Origin: an uncultured Spirochaetia bacterium
GTDB taxonomy: Bacteria > Spirochaetota > Brachyspiria > Brachyspirales > Brachyspiraceae
Direction of reading: 5' to 3'
DNA length: 52,109 bases
Assembly (NCBI GenBank): GCA_947040495.1
Contig: CAMRBQ010000010.1
Span: 1 to 52,109, forward strand
In this document: piece by piece, positions 44,633-52,109 of the stretch
Position numbering within the stretch: position 1 is the stretch's first letter
How the letters are laid out: every line of letters begins with the position of its first letter
Program-made: the position numbers and the translations under genes
The notes under the pieces: model-generated
The model's database searches: none
Told to the model about the DNA's origin: nothing
The model's input: only the letters and a program-made list of their open reading frames with translations

Positions 44633-45640
44633 ATGAAAAAAATACTTTCTATCATGTTTGCTTTTATAGCTTTAAGTTTGTTTTTAATTTCTTGTGAAAA
44701 AAAGGACACTCAACAACCAAAATCTGATGCTAAAAATGTAAAGGAAATAGCTGTTATATTAAAAGCCACTGATTCTGAATTTTGGCAATCTATGGCATTA
44801 GGTGCAAAAAAATATGCTGAAAATAATCCAGGTACAGTTAATATTACTGTGTATGGTCCACAAACAGAGGCTCATATAGCAGAATTAGTTGCGATATTAG
44901 AGAATGTTATTTCTCAAAAACCGGATGGTATTCTTGTAGCACCATCAAATGCTGATTCTATTGTAGTTGCTGTAAATCAAGCTATGTCGAAGGGGATTCC
45001 TGTAGTAACAGCTGATAATAGTATAAATACAGATGTGACAACACATATAGCTACAGATAATATTGTAGGTGGAGCAGCAGCAGCAGATGCTTTAGTAGAG
45101 GCTATTAAGGCAAAAGGTCAGAAACTTGAAGGTAAAGTAGCTATAATTGCTCCAGATGTTTTTGAGGTTATCGATAGAAGAATTGAAGGATTTGTTGATA
45201 GAATTGCAGAAATAGCACCTAATTTAGAAATAATGGAGCCACGCTATTGTGATAATGACATAGCCAAATCTTTAAATATATCTCAAGATATACTTTTATC
45301 AACTGATGATTTAATAGGCTTTTATGGTGCAAATAATCATAGTGCTGATGGTATTGCTCGAGCATTAAGAGAGACTGGCAAATATAAATCTATATCTACT
45401 GCTGCTTATGATTCTGATCCTGAAGAAGTGCAGGCTTTGGCTGATGGTGTTATCAATGCCTTAATAGTACAAGATCCTTGGGCATTAGGTTATAAGGGTG
45501 TTGAATTTCTTGTAGATTCTATCAATGGTAAAGAAGTTGAGGAGTATTTTAATCCTGGAGTAACATCAATCACAAGTGATAAAATGAATGAACCAAAAAA
45601 CAAAGCGATGTTAGAGCCAAAACTTAGAGAAGAATATTAG
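44633..45640 (+). CDS. sugar ABC transporter substrate-binding lipoprotein
   Basis: 335-residue periplasmic-binding protein of the ribose/galactose type. The lipobox LISC places the lipidated Cys at residue 21. The mature protein starts KEIAVILKATDSEFWQSMAL and shows DGILVAPSNADSIVVAVNQA, GIPVVTADNSINTDV and AALVVQD-like regions (INALIVQDPWALGYKGVEF), all typical. It delivers the sugar to the permease encoded further down. AAGGAG precedes the ATG. It is first in the operon and 33 bases from the aldo/keto reductase. The exact ligand is not visible; the operon enzymes suggest a pentose or deoxypentose. Confidence 0.88.
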   Translation: MKKILSIMFAFIALSLFLISCEKKDTQQPKSDAKNVKEIAVILKATDSEFWQSMALGAKKYAENNPGTVNITVYGPQTEAHIAELVAILENVISQKPDGILVAPSNADSIVVAVNQAMSKGIPVVTADNSINTDVTTHIATDNIVGGAAAADALVEAIKAKGQKLEGKVAIIAPDVFEVIDRRIEGFVDRIAEIAPNLEIMEPRYCDNDIAKSLNISQDILLSTDDLIGFYGANNHSADGIARALRETGKYKSISTAAYDSDPEEVQALADGVINALIVQDPWALGYKGVEFLVDSINGKEVEEYFNPGVTSITSDKMNEPKNKAMLEPKLREEY

Positions 45641-45673
45641 AGATATTATTAAAATTATTTAAAGGAAATGTTA

Positions 45674-46648
45674 ATGCTGTATCGAAAAGTAAATAGAATG
45701 GATGATCTAGAATTTTCATTATTAGGATTTGGATGTTGGTCATTGGGTAGTAGTAGTGGCTGGTCTAGCTCTAGCGATAGTTTATCGATGAGGGCATTAG
45801 AAGTTGCTATAGATAATGGTATTACATTATTTGATACTGCCCCTGTTTATGGTCTTGGTAGTTCAGAGATATTACTTGGCAAGGCAATAAAAGGGAAAAG
45901 GGATAATTTAATCGTTATCTCTAAATGTGGTCTTATTTGGGATGATGCGGGTAATATTACAAATGACCTTACAGCAAAGTCTGTTCTTAATGAGTTAGAT
46001 AGTAGCCTAAGCCGACTTAATGTGGATTATATAGATATTTATCAGCTACATTGGCCAGACCCAAAAATTAATATTTGTGATTTACAAAAGACTATACAGA
46101 AACTTTTGGATACTAAAAAAATTAAATATATAGGTTTAAGTAATTTTTCTTTAGAGGATTGTAAGATACTTTCTCAAAATAAAAAGGTAGTTTCTTATCA
46201 AGGGCTTTATAATTTATTAGAACCTAATGAAGAAAATTATTATGGTATTAATTTGGGTTATAAAATGAAAGATGAAATACTGCCATTTTGTGAAAATAAT
46301 GGGATGTCAGTTTTTCCATATAGCCCACTCATGCAAGGAATACTTACAGATAATTTTAATGCTTCTAATATTGGTAAGAATGATGTAAGAAATAGTAATC
46401 CAAAATTTCATAATGAGGATTCTATTAAAGTTTATTTAGACAAAAGAGATAAACTTATGCAGTATGGAAAATCTATTGATATGAGCTTACTTGAGATAGC
46501 ATATGGATGGCTTGCTTATCAAAAGGCAATAACATCTATTATCAGTGGGTCGACCAAAGAAGAACAAGTTATAAAAAATATTAAAGCTTGTAATACAATA
46601 TTGAAAGAGCAATATTATAATGAAATAGAAAAAATAGTCTGCACTTAA
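45674..46648 (+). CDS. aldo/keto reductase
   Basis: 324-residue NAD(P)H-dependent oxidoreductase with a TIM barrel. The catalytic tetrad is in place: Asp54 and Tyr59 in FDTAPVYGLGSSE, Lys84 in VISKCG and His126 in YQLHWPDP. The C-terminal cofactor region is AITSIISGSTKEEQVIKNI. It may interconvert the sugar or its lactone or alcohol form before or beside phosphorylation, or remove reactive aldehydes such as acetaldehyde produced by DeoC; neither is shown. Start at 45674: the ATG at 45668 sits only two bases from AAGGA, whereas 45674 has a seven-base gap. The last codons overlap a terminator hairpin. Confidence 0.85.
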   Translation: MLYRKVNRMDDLEFSLLGFGCWSLGSSSGWSSSSDSLSMRALEVAIDNGITLFDTAPVYGLGSSEILLGKAIKGKRDNLIVISKCGLIWDDAGNITNDLTAKSVLNELDSSLSRLNVDYIDIYQLHWPDPKINICDLQKTIQKLLDTKKIKYIGLSNFSLEDCKILSQNKKVVSYQGLYNLLEPNEENYYGINLGYKMKDEILPFCENNGMSVFPYSPLMQGILTDNFNASNIGKNDVRNSNPKFHNEDSIKVYLDKRDKLMQYGKSIDMSLLEIAYGWLAYQKAITSIISGSTKEEQVIKNIKACNTILKEQYYNEIEKIVCT

Positions 46649-46665
46649 ATATGCGGGCTATTTTT
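46630..46665 (+). terminator. internal terminator/attenuator overlapping the reductase stop codon
   Basis: Positions 46630-46643 pair with 46652-46665 (14 pairs, two G-U) around an 8-base loop that contains the TAA stop of the aldo/keto reductase; the right arm ends in a T-rich tail. It lies 31 bases before the ABC ATPase start. It would partly end transcription after the binding protein and reductase. Because the stem includes the last codons, terminating ribosomes could unfold it. Confidence 0.7.
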
Positions 46666-46696
46666 CTACTTAATATTTTATATAAGGGATATCAAA

Positions 46697-48193
46697 GTGG
46701 AACAATTATTGTCTATGAAAGGTGTATCAAAGTCTTTTGGTATAACAAAAGCACTTGATAATGTAATGTTAGAATTAAATAAGGGTGAGTGCTTAGCTCT
46801 TATGGGTGAAAACGGTGCTGGAAAATCAACTTTAATAAAAATACTTATGGGTGTTCATATAAAAGATAGTGGTTTTATATGTGTTAGAAATGATATTGTT
46901 GATATTAATAACCCCTACGATGCTAGAAATTTAGGGATTGCTGCTGTTTATCAAGATGTATTTTTAGCTCCAGAGCTTAGTATTGGAGAAAATTTTTTTC
47001 TAGGTTCTTTGCCATATAATAAGTTTGGTATGGTCGATTGGAAAAAAATCTATAAAGAATCTAATGAGCATTTAAATTCATTAAATATAGACCTTAATTC
47101 TAAAGATGTACTATCTACTCTTAGTATAGCACAACAACAAATGGTTGCTATAGCAAAATCAATATATCAAAATGCTAGTATATTTATATTTGACGAGCCG
47201 ACAGCTTTACTCACAAATGACGAAAAACTACAAATATTTGAAATAATAGAAAATCTTAAAAAGAAAGGATGTGGCATTATATATATATCACATCGTATGG
47301 AAGAGATATTTCAAATAGCTGATAGGGTTACAATACTTAAAGATGGGCAGTATATAGATACCTTAGATGTCAAAAATACTAATGAAAACATGATTGTCAA
47401 ACTTATGGTTGGTAGGGCATTTGTAGATATGTATGATATAGAAAGTCATAATAAAGATGATATTGTGCTTGAAGTTAAAAATGTTACGTCTAATATAAAT
47501 AATGTAAAAGATATATCTTTTGATTTGAATAAAGGTGAAATATTAGGTGTGTTTGGTCTTATAGGTGCGGGTAGAACAGAAACTATGCGGATGATATTTG
47601 GTGCTGATAAGATGAAGTCCGGTGTTGTAAAGATTAATAATAAATCGATGAAGTTTAAAAGCCCTAAAGATGCAATAAAAAATAGTATGGGCTTTATAGC
47701 AGAGGATAGGAAATATCAATCGCTTGCCTTGTCTTTATCTGTACATGACAATATAAATCTTCCATCATATATAAGAAATAGTAGATTTAGTTTTATAAAT
47801 ATTTTAAATACGAAAAAGTATTCAAAAGAATATGTTGAAAAATTTAATATAAAAATACAAAATATAAAACAACGTATAATTAATTTAAGTGGTGGAAATC
47901 AGCAGAAAGTTGTTATTGCAAAATGGGTATTGACAGGTTCAAAAATACTTATTGCAGATGAGCCCACGATTGGTGTTGATGTTGGGGCAAAGGCTGAAAT
48001 ATATAAATTATTTGAAGAGCTAACATCAACTGGCGTTTCTATTATATTAATATCATCGTATCTTCCAGAGGTTATGGGGCTTTCTGATAGAATTATGGTG
48101 ATGCATGAGGGTGCTAATATGGGAATCGTTAATAAAAATAATTTTACTGAAGAGAATCTTATGATGCTGGCTTCTGGGCTAAATCTAAGTTAA
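46697..48193 (+). CDS. sugar ABC transporter ATP-binding protein (RbsA/MglA type)
   Basis: 498-residue tandem ATPase energising sugar uptake. Domain 1: Walker A GENGAGKSTLIKIL, a degenerate signature LSIAQQQMVAIAKS, and IFDEPTALLT followed by IYISHRMEEIF. Domain 2: a Walker A-like GLIGAGRTETMRMIFG, as usual in this class, with LSGGNQQKVVIAKWVL and IADEPTIGVDVGAKAEI. The start is a GTG with AAGGGA seven bases away. It is followed 19 bases later by the permease. All motifs are intact, in contrast to the dead rhamnose ATPase earlier in the window. Confidence 0.93.
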   Translation: MEQLLSMKGVSKSFGITKALDNVMLELNKGECLALMGENGAGKSTLIKILMGVHIKDSGFICVRNDIVDINNPYDARNLGIAAVYQDVFLAPELSIGENFFLGSLPYNKFGMVDWKKIYKESNEHLNSLNIDLNSKDVLSTLSIAQQQMVAIAKSIYQNASIFIFDEPTALLTNDEKLQIFEIIENLKKKGCGIIYISHRMEEIFQIADRVTILKDGQYIDTLDVKNTNENMIVKLMVGRAFVDMYDIESHNKDDIVLEVKNVTSNINNVKDISFDLNKGEILGVFGLIGAGRTETMRMIFGADKMKSGVVKINNKSMKFKSPKDAIKNSMGFIAEDRKYQSLALSLSVHDNINLPSYIRNSRFSFINILNTKKYSKEYVEKFNIKIQNIKQRIINLSGGNQQKVVIAKWVLTGSKILIADEPTIGVDVGAKAEIYKLFEELTSTGVSIILISSYLPEVMGLSDRIMVMHEGANMGIVNKNNFTEENLMMLASGLNLS

Positions 48194-48212
48194 CTTCAAG
48201 GAGATAATAATT

Positions 48213-49184
48213 ATGATTTCATCAAAGAATAAAAAAATAAATCTAAATTTAGGTACTATAGGTACTTTAATTATGATAATTATAGCTATGTCTATAGTAT
48301 TATTAATTTTGGCAACTAAGTCATTTGGTACTTATACAAATTTTAATAACCTACTTAGACAAACATCTATAAATGGTATTATCGCCTTAGGGATGACAGT
48401 TGTTATAATAACTGCTGGTATTGATTTATCTGTTGGTGCTGTTGTTGCATGTACAGGTGTTCTTGTTACTCAGCTTACAGTGGTCAATAATATGCCTGTA
48501 TTTCCTGCGATTCTTATATCTATTTCAGCAGGCTTTTTTGTGGGTATAATAAATGGTGCTTTAGTGTTTGATGCAAAAATACCTCCATTTATAGCCACTA
48601 TGGGGACTATGACAATTCTAAGAGGTTTTGTGAAATTTATCACGGGCGGCAGAATGATAAATGGTGTTCCAGAGTTTATAACTAATATATCTCAAATAAA
48701 TATATTAGCCCTTCCTTTGCTATTTTGGATTTGGTTTATATTGATAGTTATAACATTTATATTTTTGAGATTTACTGTTTTTGGTAGAAATATATATGCA
48801 TTGGGTAGTAGTAGAGAAGTTGCTAGATTAAGCGGTGTGAATTTACGATTACATATATATTTAGCTTATGCCATATCGGGTTTGTTTTCTGGTATAGCTG
48901 GTATACTTTTGGTTTCAAGGCTTGGTGCGGGGCTTCCAACAGCTGGGATGTCGTATGAACTTGATGCTATAGCTTCAAGTGTTATTGGTGGAGCAAGTCT
49001 TACTGGTGCTGAAGGAAGTGCCATTGGTGCTGCTTTGGGTGCTCTCATAATGCAGATGATACGTAATGGAGGAAACTTACTACGTATAAATCCATTTATA
49101 CTAGAGATGGTAATAGGATTTTTAATTGTTATATCTGTATATATAGACACTATGAGAAGAGCTAAAATAATGAAACGTAGTTAA
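48213..49184 (+). CDS. sugar ABC transporter permease (RbsC type)
   Basis: 323-residue inner-membrane permease with about nine or ten hydrophobic segments. Family stretches include MTVVIITAGIDLSVGAVVA, PPFIATMGTMTILRG, ALGSSREVARLSGVNLRLHI (the ATPase-coupling loop) and SSVIGGASLTGAEGSAIGA. It probably works as a homodimer since only one permease gene is present. AAGGAGAT precedes the ATG. A 58-base gap to the next gene contains an ACAGTGTAT motif at 49192 like those at the operon promoter. Confidence 0.92.
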   Translation: MISSKNKKINLNLGTIGTLIMIIIAMSIVLLILATKSFGTYTNFNNLLRQTSINGIIALGMTVVIITAGIDLSVGAVVACTGVLVTQLTVVNNMPVFPAILISISAGFFVGIINGALVFDAKIPPFIATMGTMTILRGFVKFITGGRMINGVPEFITNISQINILALPLLFWIWFILIVITFIFLRFTVFGRNIYALGSSREVARLSGVNLRLHIYLAYAISGLFSGIAGILLVSRLGAGLPTAGMSYELDAIASSVIGGASLTGAEGSAIGAALGALIMQMIRNGGNLLRINPFILEMVIGFLIVISVYIDTMRRAKIMKRS

Positions 49185-49242
49185 TTAAAGTACAGTGTAT
49201 ACTTTTTATAAGAACTATATTTTTAATAATTAGGAGTATTTT

Positions 49243-49764
49243 ATGAAACGTGGCGGGATATTAAACATAGAACTTTCGAATCTTATATCAGGGCTTAGGC
49301 ATGGACATTGTATTATGATTACAGATGTCGGATTTCCAACACCCTGTAATGTACCAATAATAGACTTGGCTTTGACAAAGGGTATTCCAAGTATTGAGAT
49401 GGTTCTTAAATTACTTGATAGCGAAATGGTTACAGAAAAAATAATATATGCCAAAGAACTTAGAGAAAACAATCCAAAGCTACATAAAAAAATTATAGAT
49501 ATTTTTGAGGATGCAGATAGTCAAGAAGTACTACATACAGAACTTGTTGAAAAATATGGACCAACTATGAGATGCTTTGTTCATACAGGAGAGTATTCTC
49601 CTTGGGGAAATATTATATTAGTTTCAGGGACAGATCCATTTCTATGGTTTGAAGAAGAATCTACAGTTGTGCCTGAATTTTACCATCAAAGATTAAAACA
49701 AATTAGAGGCTCTTCAAAGCTAGATTTGTTTGACCAAAGTAATTTTACTAGAAAAGACTGTTAA
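49243..49764 (+). CDS. RbsD/FucU-family sugar pyranase/mutarotase
   Basis: RbsD-type protein that converts the pyranose form of ribose to the furanose or interconverts anomers. His20 in LRHGHC and Asp28 in MITDVGFP match known catalytic positions, and IDLALTKGIPS and RTGEYSPWGNII-like residues (VHTGEYSPWGNIILVSG) fit the C-terminal half; the usual Tyr before Asn is Trp. It is 173 residues against about 130-140 in the family, with an extra C-terminal segment (DPFLWFEEESTVVPEF and beyond) not in RbsD. GGAG precedes the ATG. It supplies the furanose substrate to the neighbouring kinase. Confidence 0.83.
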   Translation: MKRGGILNIELSNLISGLRHGHCIMITDVGFPTPCNVPIIDLALTKGIPSIEMVLKLLDSEMVTEKIIYAKELRENNPKLHKKIIDIFEDADSQEVLHTELVEKYGPTMRCFVHTGEYSPWGNIILVSGTDPFLWFEEESTVVPEFYHQRLKQIRGSSKLDLFDQSNFTRKDC

Positions 49765-49809
49765 CAAGTTCATTACTATAATAAATAATACATAAATAGG
49801 AGATAGTTT

Positions 49810-50739
49810 ATGCCTAATAAAATAACATGTCTTGGTAGTTTTGTAGTAGACCTCACTTGTAGGGTTGAGCATTTACCACTTCCTGGGGAATCTATTGTTA
49901 CTGATTATTTCAAGATGGGGCCTGGTGGTAAAGGTTCTAATCAGGCGGTAGCAGCAAAACGTGCTGGGGCAGATATTGTGCTTATGACAAAAATAGGGAC
50001 TGATATACTCTCTACTGTTGCACTTGAGAGCTTTAAAAAAGAAGGATTTGACGATAAATTTATAATTATAGATGATGCCAATTTTACAGGGATTGCTCTG
50101 ATAAATGTTGATAAAAATACAGGTCAAAATTCAATAGCTGTAGCACCCGGGGCATGCGAACATATTAATGATAATGATATAAATCTATTGAAACCACAAA
50201 TAGAGGCTTCAGATATATTTCTTACTCAGTTAGAAGTTAATATGGATGCTATTGAAAAATGTATCAATATAGCATATGAAAATAAAAAAATGATAGTATT
50301 AAATACAGCCCCAGTACGTCAAATTTCAGATGATTTAATTAGTAAAGCTACTATTATAACACCTAATGAAATAGAGGCATCTATACTTACAAATGTAGAG
50401 GTTACTGATATTGATAGTGCTAGAAAGGCAGCACATGTATTTTTTGATAAGGGTGTTGAAAATGCTATAATAACACTTGGGAAAAAAGGTTCATATATTA
50501 ATGATAAAAAAACTGAAGCAATTATAGAGCCCATTGATGTTAAAACTATAGATACTACAGGTGCGGGTGATGCATTTACAGGTGGGCTAGTCACTGCCTT
50601 GGCAGAGGGCTTGTCTCTTTATAAAGCAGTAGAATTTGCAACAGCTACAGCATCTCTTTCTACAACAAAATTTGGAACAGCTCCATCTATGCCATATAGA
50701 AAAGAAATAGATGATTTAATAAAAAAGACGTATGTATAG
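49810..50739 (+). CDS. ribokinase/deoxyribokinase (PfkB family)
   Basis: 309 residues. The N-terminal sugar-binding region GPGGKGSNQAVAAKRAGAD is the ribokinase form with the double Gly, and DTTGAGDAFTGGLVTALAEG contains the catalytic Asp and anion hole. It phosphorylates a pentose at C5. Ribokinase and deoxyribokinase are not separable by eye; two deoC genes downstream favour 2-deoxy-D-ribose, giving deoxyribose-5-phosphate. The SD site is AGGAGAT. It lies 45 bases after the RbsD gene and 41 before deoC. Confidence 0.88.
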   Translation: MPNKITCLGSFVVDLTCRVEHLPLPGESIVTDYFKMGPGGKGSNQAVAAKRAGADIVLMTKIGTDILSTVALESFKKEGFDDKFIIIDDANFTGIALINVDKNTGQNSIAVAPGACEHINDNDINLLKPQIEASDIFLTQLEVNMDAIEKCINIAYENKKMIVLNTAPVRQISDDLISKATIITPNEIEASILTNVEVTDIDSARKAAHVFFDKGVENAIITLGKKGSYINDKKTEAIIEPIDVKTIDTTGAGDAFTGGLVTALAEGLSLYKAVEFATATASLSTTKFGTAPSMPYRKEIDDLIKKTYV

Positions 50740-50780
50740 ATAGTTTTATATTACTGTAAAATATTATTTAAGGAATAGAA

Positions 50781-51464
50781 ATGAGTACTGATAGTTCAAT
50801 AACAAAAGATAAACTCTCCCGTTTTTTTGACCATACACATTTAATGCCATTTGCTACAAATGAATCTTTTAGAGTTCTTTGTGAAGAAGCATTAAAATAT
50901 AATTTTGCTATGGTTGCTATAAACTCCTATCCTGTAAAATTTTGTAAAGATATACTTAGGGGTAGCGATGTACATGTGGGTGCTGCAATATCTTTTCCAT
51001 TAGGTGCAACAACAATCGATACAAAATTATTTGAAATAGAAAAATCTATAAAAGATGGTGCTGATGAAATTGATTATGTTATAAATATTACAGAACTTAA
51101 AAATAAAAATTATGACTATATAAAATTAGAGATGGATAAAATTGTTTCTATGTGTAGAGGTTATAATGTTTTATCCAAAGTAATTTTTGAGAACTGTTAT
51201 CTTGAAAAAAGTGAGATAGAAATACTTTCTAATATTGCCAAAGAAGTAAAACCAAACTTTATTAAGACGAGCACAGGTTTTGCTCCTTCTGGTGCTAATA
51301 TCGAAGATGTTAGATTTATGAAAAGTATTGTAGAGGGGGATGATGTCCTTGTAAAGGCAAGTGGTGGTATTAAAACACTTTCAGATTGTATTAATATGAT
51401 TGATGCAGGAGTTTCTCGCATTGGTTGTAGTAATTCTGTAAATATTTTGAAAGAATTAGATTAG
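50781..51464 (+). CDS. deoC: deoxyribose-phosphate aldolase, copy 1
   Basis: DeoC splits 2-deoxy-D-ribose-5-phosphate into acetaldehyde and glyceraldehyde-3-phosphate by a Schiff-base mechanism. The reactive Lys162 is in FIKTSTGF, with the helper Lys192 in VKASGGIK and Asp98 in EIDYVIN. The N-terminal motif usually HTLLKP is HTHLMP here, losing the Lys. 227 residues, normal length. AAGGAA precedes the ATG. From residue about 45 to the end it is nearly identical to the next gene, but the first 45 residues differ strongly. Confidence 0.93.
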   Translation: MSTDSSITKDKLSRFFDHTHLMPFATNESFRVLCEEALKYNFAMVAINSYPVKFCKDILRGSDVHVGAAISFPLGATTIDTKLFEIEKSIKDGADEIDYVINITELKNKNYDYIKLEMDKIVSMCRGYNVLSKVIFENCYLEKSEIEILSNIAKEVKPNFIKTSTGFAPSGANIEDVRFMKSIVEGDDVLVKASGGIKTLSDCINMIDAGVSRIGCSNSVNILKELD

Positions 51465-51493
51465 ATAAAATATATTCCATAAGGAGAAATAAA

Positions 51494-52109
51494 TTGGAAA
51501 ATAAAATAACAAAACAAATGCTTTGTAAAACACTTGAACATACTATTTTAAAAGCAAATGCAACAAAAGAGGAAATAAAAAAAATCTGTGAAGATGCGAT
51601 AAAATATAATATTGGTATAATAGTCGTAAATTCTTATCCTGTAAAATTTTGCAAGGATATACTTAAAGGTAGTGATGTGCGTATTGGTGCTACAATATCT
51701 TTTCCATTAGGTGCAACAACAATAGATACAAAATTATTTGAAACAGAGAATGCTATCAAAGATGGTTCTGATGAAATCGATTATGTTATAAATATTACAG
51801 AACTTAAAAATAAAAATTATGACTATATTAAACTTGAAATGGCTAGCATTGTAGATTTATGTACAAAACATAATGTTTTATCCAAAGTTATTTTTGATAA
51901 TTGTTATCTTGAAAAAAGTGAAATAGAAATATTGTCTAATATTGCTAAGGAAGTAAAGCCAAACTTTATTAAAACGAGTACAGGTTTTGGTCCTTCTGGG
52001 GCTAGTGTAGAAGATGTCAGGCTTATGAAGAGTATTGTAGAGGGGACAGATGTTCTTGTAAAGGCAAGTGGTGGTATTAAAACACTTTCAGATTGTATTA
52101 ATATGATTG
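51494..52109 (+). CDS. deoC: deoxyribose-phosphate aldolase, copy 2 (cut by window end)
   Basis: Second aldolase, open through the last base of the window (205 codons seen). It starts at a TTG with AAGGAG at 51481-51486 seven bases upstream. The N-terminal motif is HTILKANAT, which keeps the Lys lost in copy 1. The reactive Lys lies in FIKTSTGF and the second Lys in VKASGGIK. Long stretches are identical to copy 1 at protein level (EIDYVINITELKNKNYDYIK), with near-identical bases. Only the start is diverged, and the two are 29 bases apart, so they are tandem duplicates. Confidence 0.9.
   Translation, partial: MENKITKQMLCKTLEHTILKANATKEEIKKICEDAIKYNIGIIVVNSYPVKFCKDILKGSDVRIGATISFPLGATTIDTKLFETENAIKDGSDEIDYVINITELKNKNYDYIKLEMASIVDLCTKHNVLSKVIFDNCYLEKSEIEILSNIAKEVKPNFIKTSTGFGPSGASVEDVRLMKSIVEGTDVLVKASGGIKTLSDCINMI

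Overview
The window is strongly AT-rich chromosomal DNA from a spirochaete, most probably Brachyspira or a close relative. The best evidence is a periplasmic flagellar sheath protein (FlaA), together with several Gram-negative-type outer-membrane barrels, a heptosyltransferase and many long-signal-peptide envelope proteins. This placement rests on protein family recognition by eye, not on a search.

Layout. (1) 1-6.6 kb, mostly plus strand: a broken SGNH-hydrolase end, then rpsF-ssb-rpsR from a clear sigma70-type promoter, flaA with its own promoter and a strong terminator, a PocR/AraC regulator with an isochorismatase-type hydrolase and a receiver-phosphatase, and a lipoprotein. (2) 6.6-10.8 kb, minus strand: sugar kinase, membrane protein, heptosyltransferase, dnaA and a PanD-like protein whose catalytic residues are replaced. 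(3) 10.8-14.6 kb, plus strand: an AT-rich divergent intergenic region (possible but unproven origin), murC, a MurB-like protein lacking the expected catalytic residues, and an MscS channel. (4) 14.7-24.4 kb: a complete L-rhamnose uptake and catabolism operon, uroD-like-rhaT-rhaP-rhaQ-rhaS-rhaB-rhaA-rhaD-rhaM, with a divergent lacI-type regulator. Almost every gene is broken by single-base deletions, nonsense codons or deletions. Only rhaM keeps an open frame, and its catalytic His is Tyr. This region is a recent pseudogene cluster. (5) 24.4-43.5 kb: ordinary chromosomal genes (ychF, a UbiB-type kinase with a phasin-like partner, a chemotaxis receptor, a queuosine-precursor transporter, trxB, an acyl-CoA synthetase with its XRE-cupin regulator, uvrB, lytic transglycosylase) interspersed with species-restricted outer-membrane and secreted proteins. 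(6) 43.5-52.1 kb: a tRNA-Leu, then a DeoR-type regulator divergent from an intact sugar operon: binding protein, aldo/keto reductase, ABC ATPase, permease, RbsD-like pyranase, PfkB ribokinase-like kinase and two tandem DeoC aldolases, the second cut by the window end.

How it fits together. The intact operon reads as import, anomer conversion, phosphorylation and retro-aldol cleavage of a pentose. Two deoC genes with a kinase point to 2-deoxy-D-ribose (possibly also ribose) as substrate, split into acetaldehyde and glyceraldehyde-3-phosphate. An internal terminator overlapping the aldo/keto reductase stop codon would let the binding protein and reductase be made in excess of the transporter and enzymes. 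A related ABC sugar system (rhamnose) is dead 20 kb away, so the window shows one sugar pathway being lost while another is kept and has undergone aldolase duplication.

The points most worth a second look are the rhamnose pseudogene operon, the MurB-like and PanD-like probable pseudoenzymes on either side of the dnaA-murC divergence, and the deoxyribose-type operon with its mosaic deoC pair and internal attenuator. I saw no CRISPR array, insertion sequence, prophage or rRNA.
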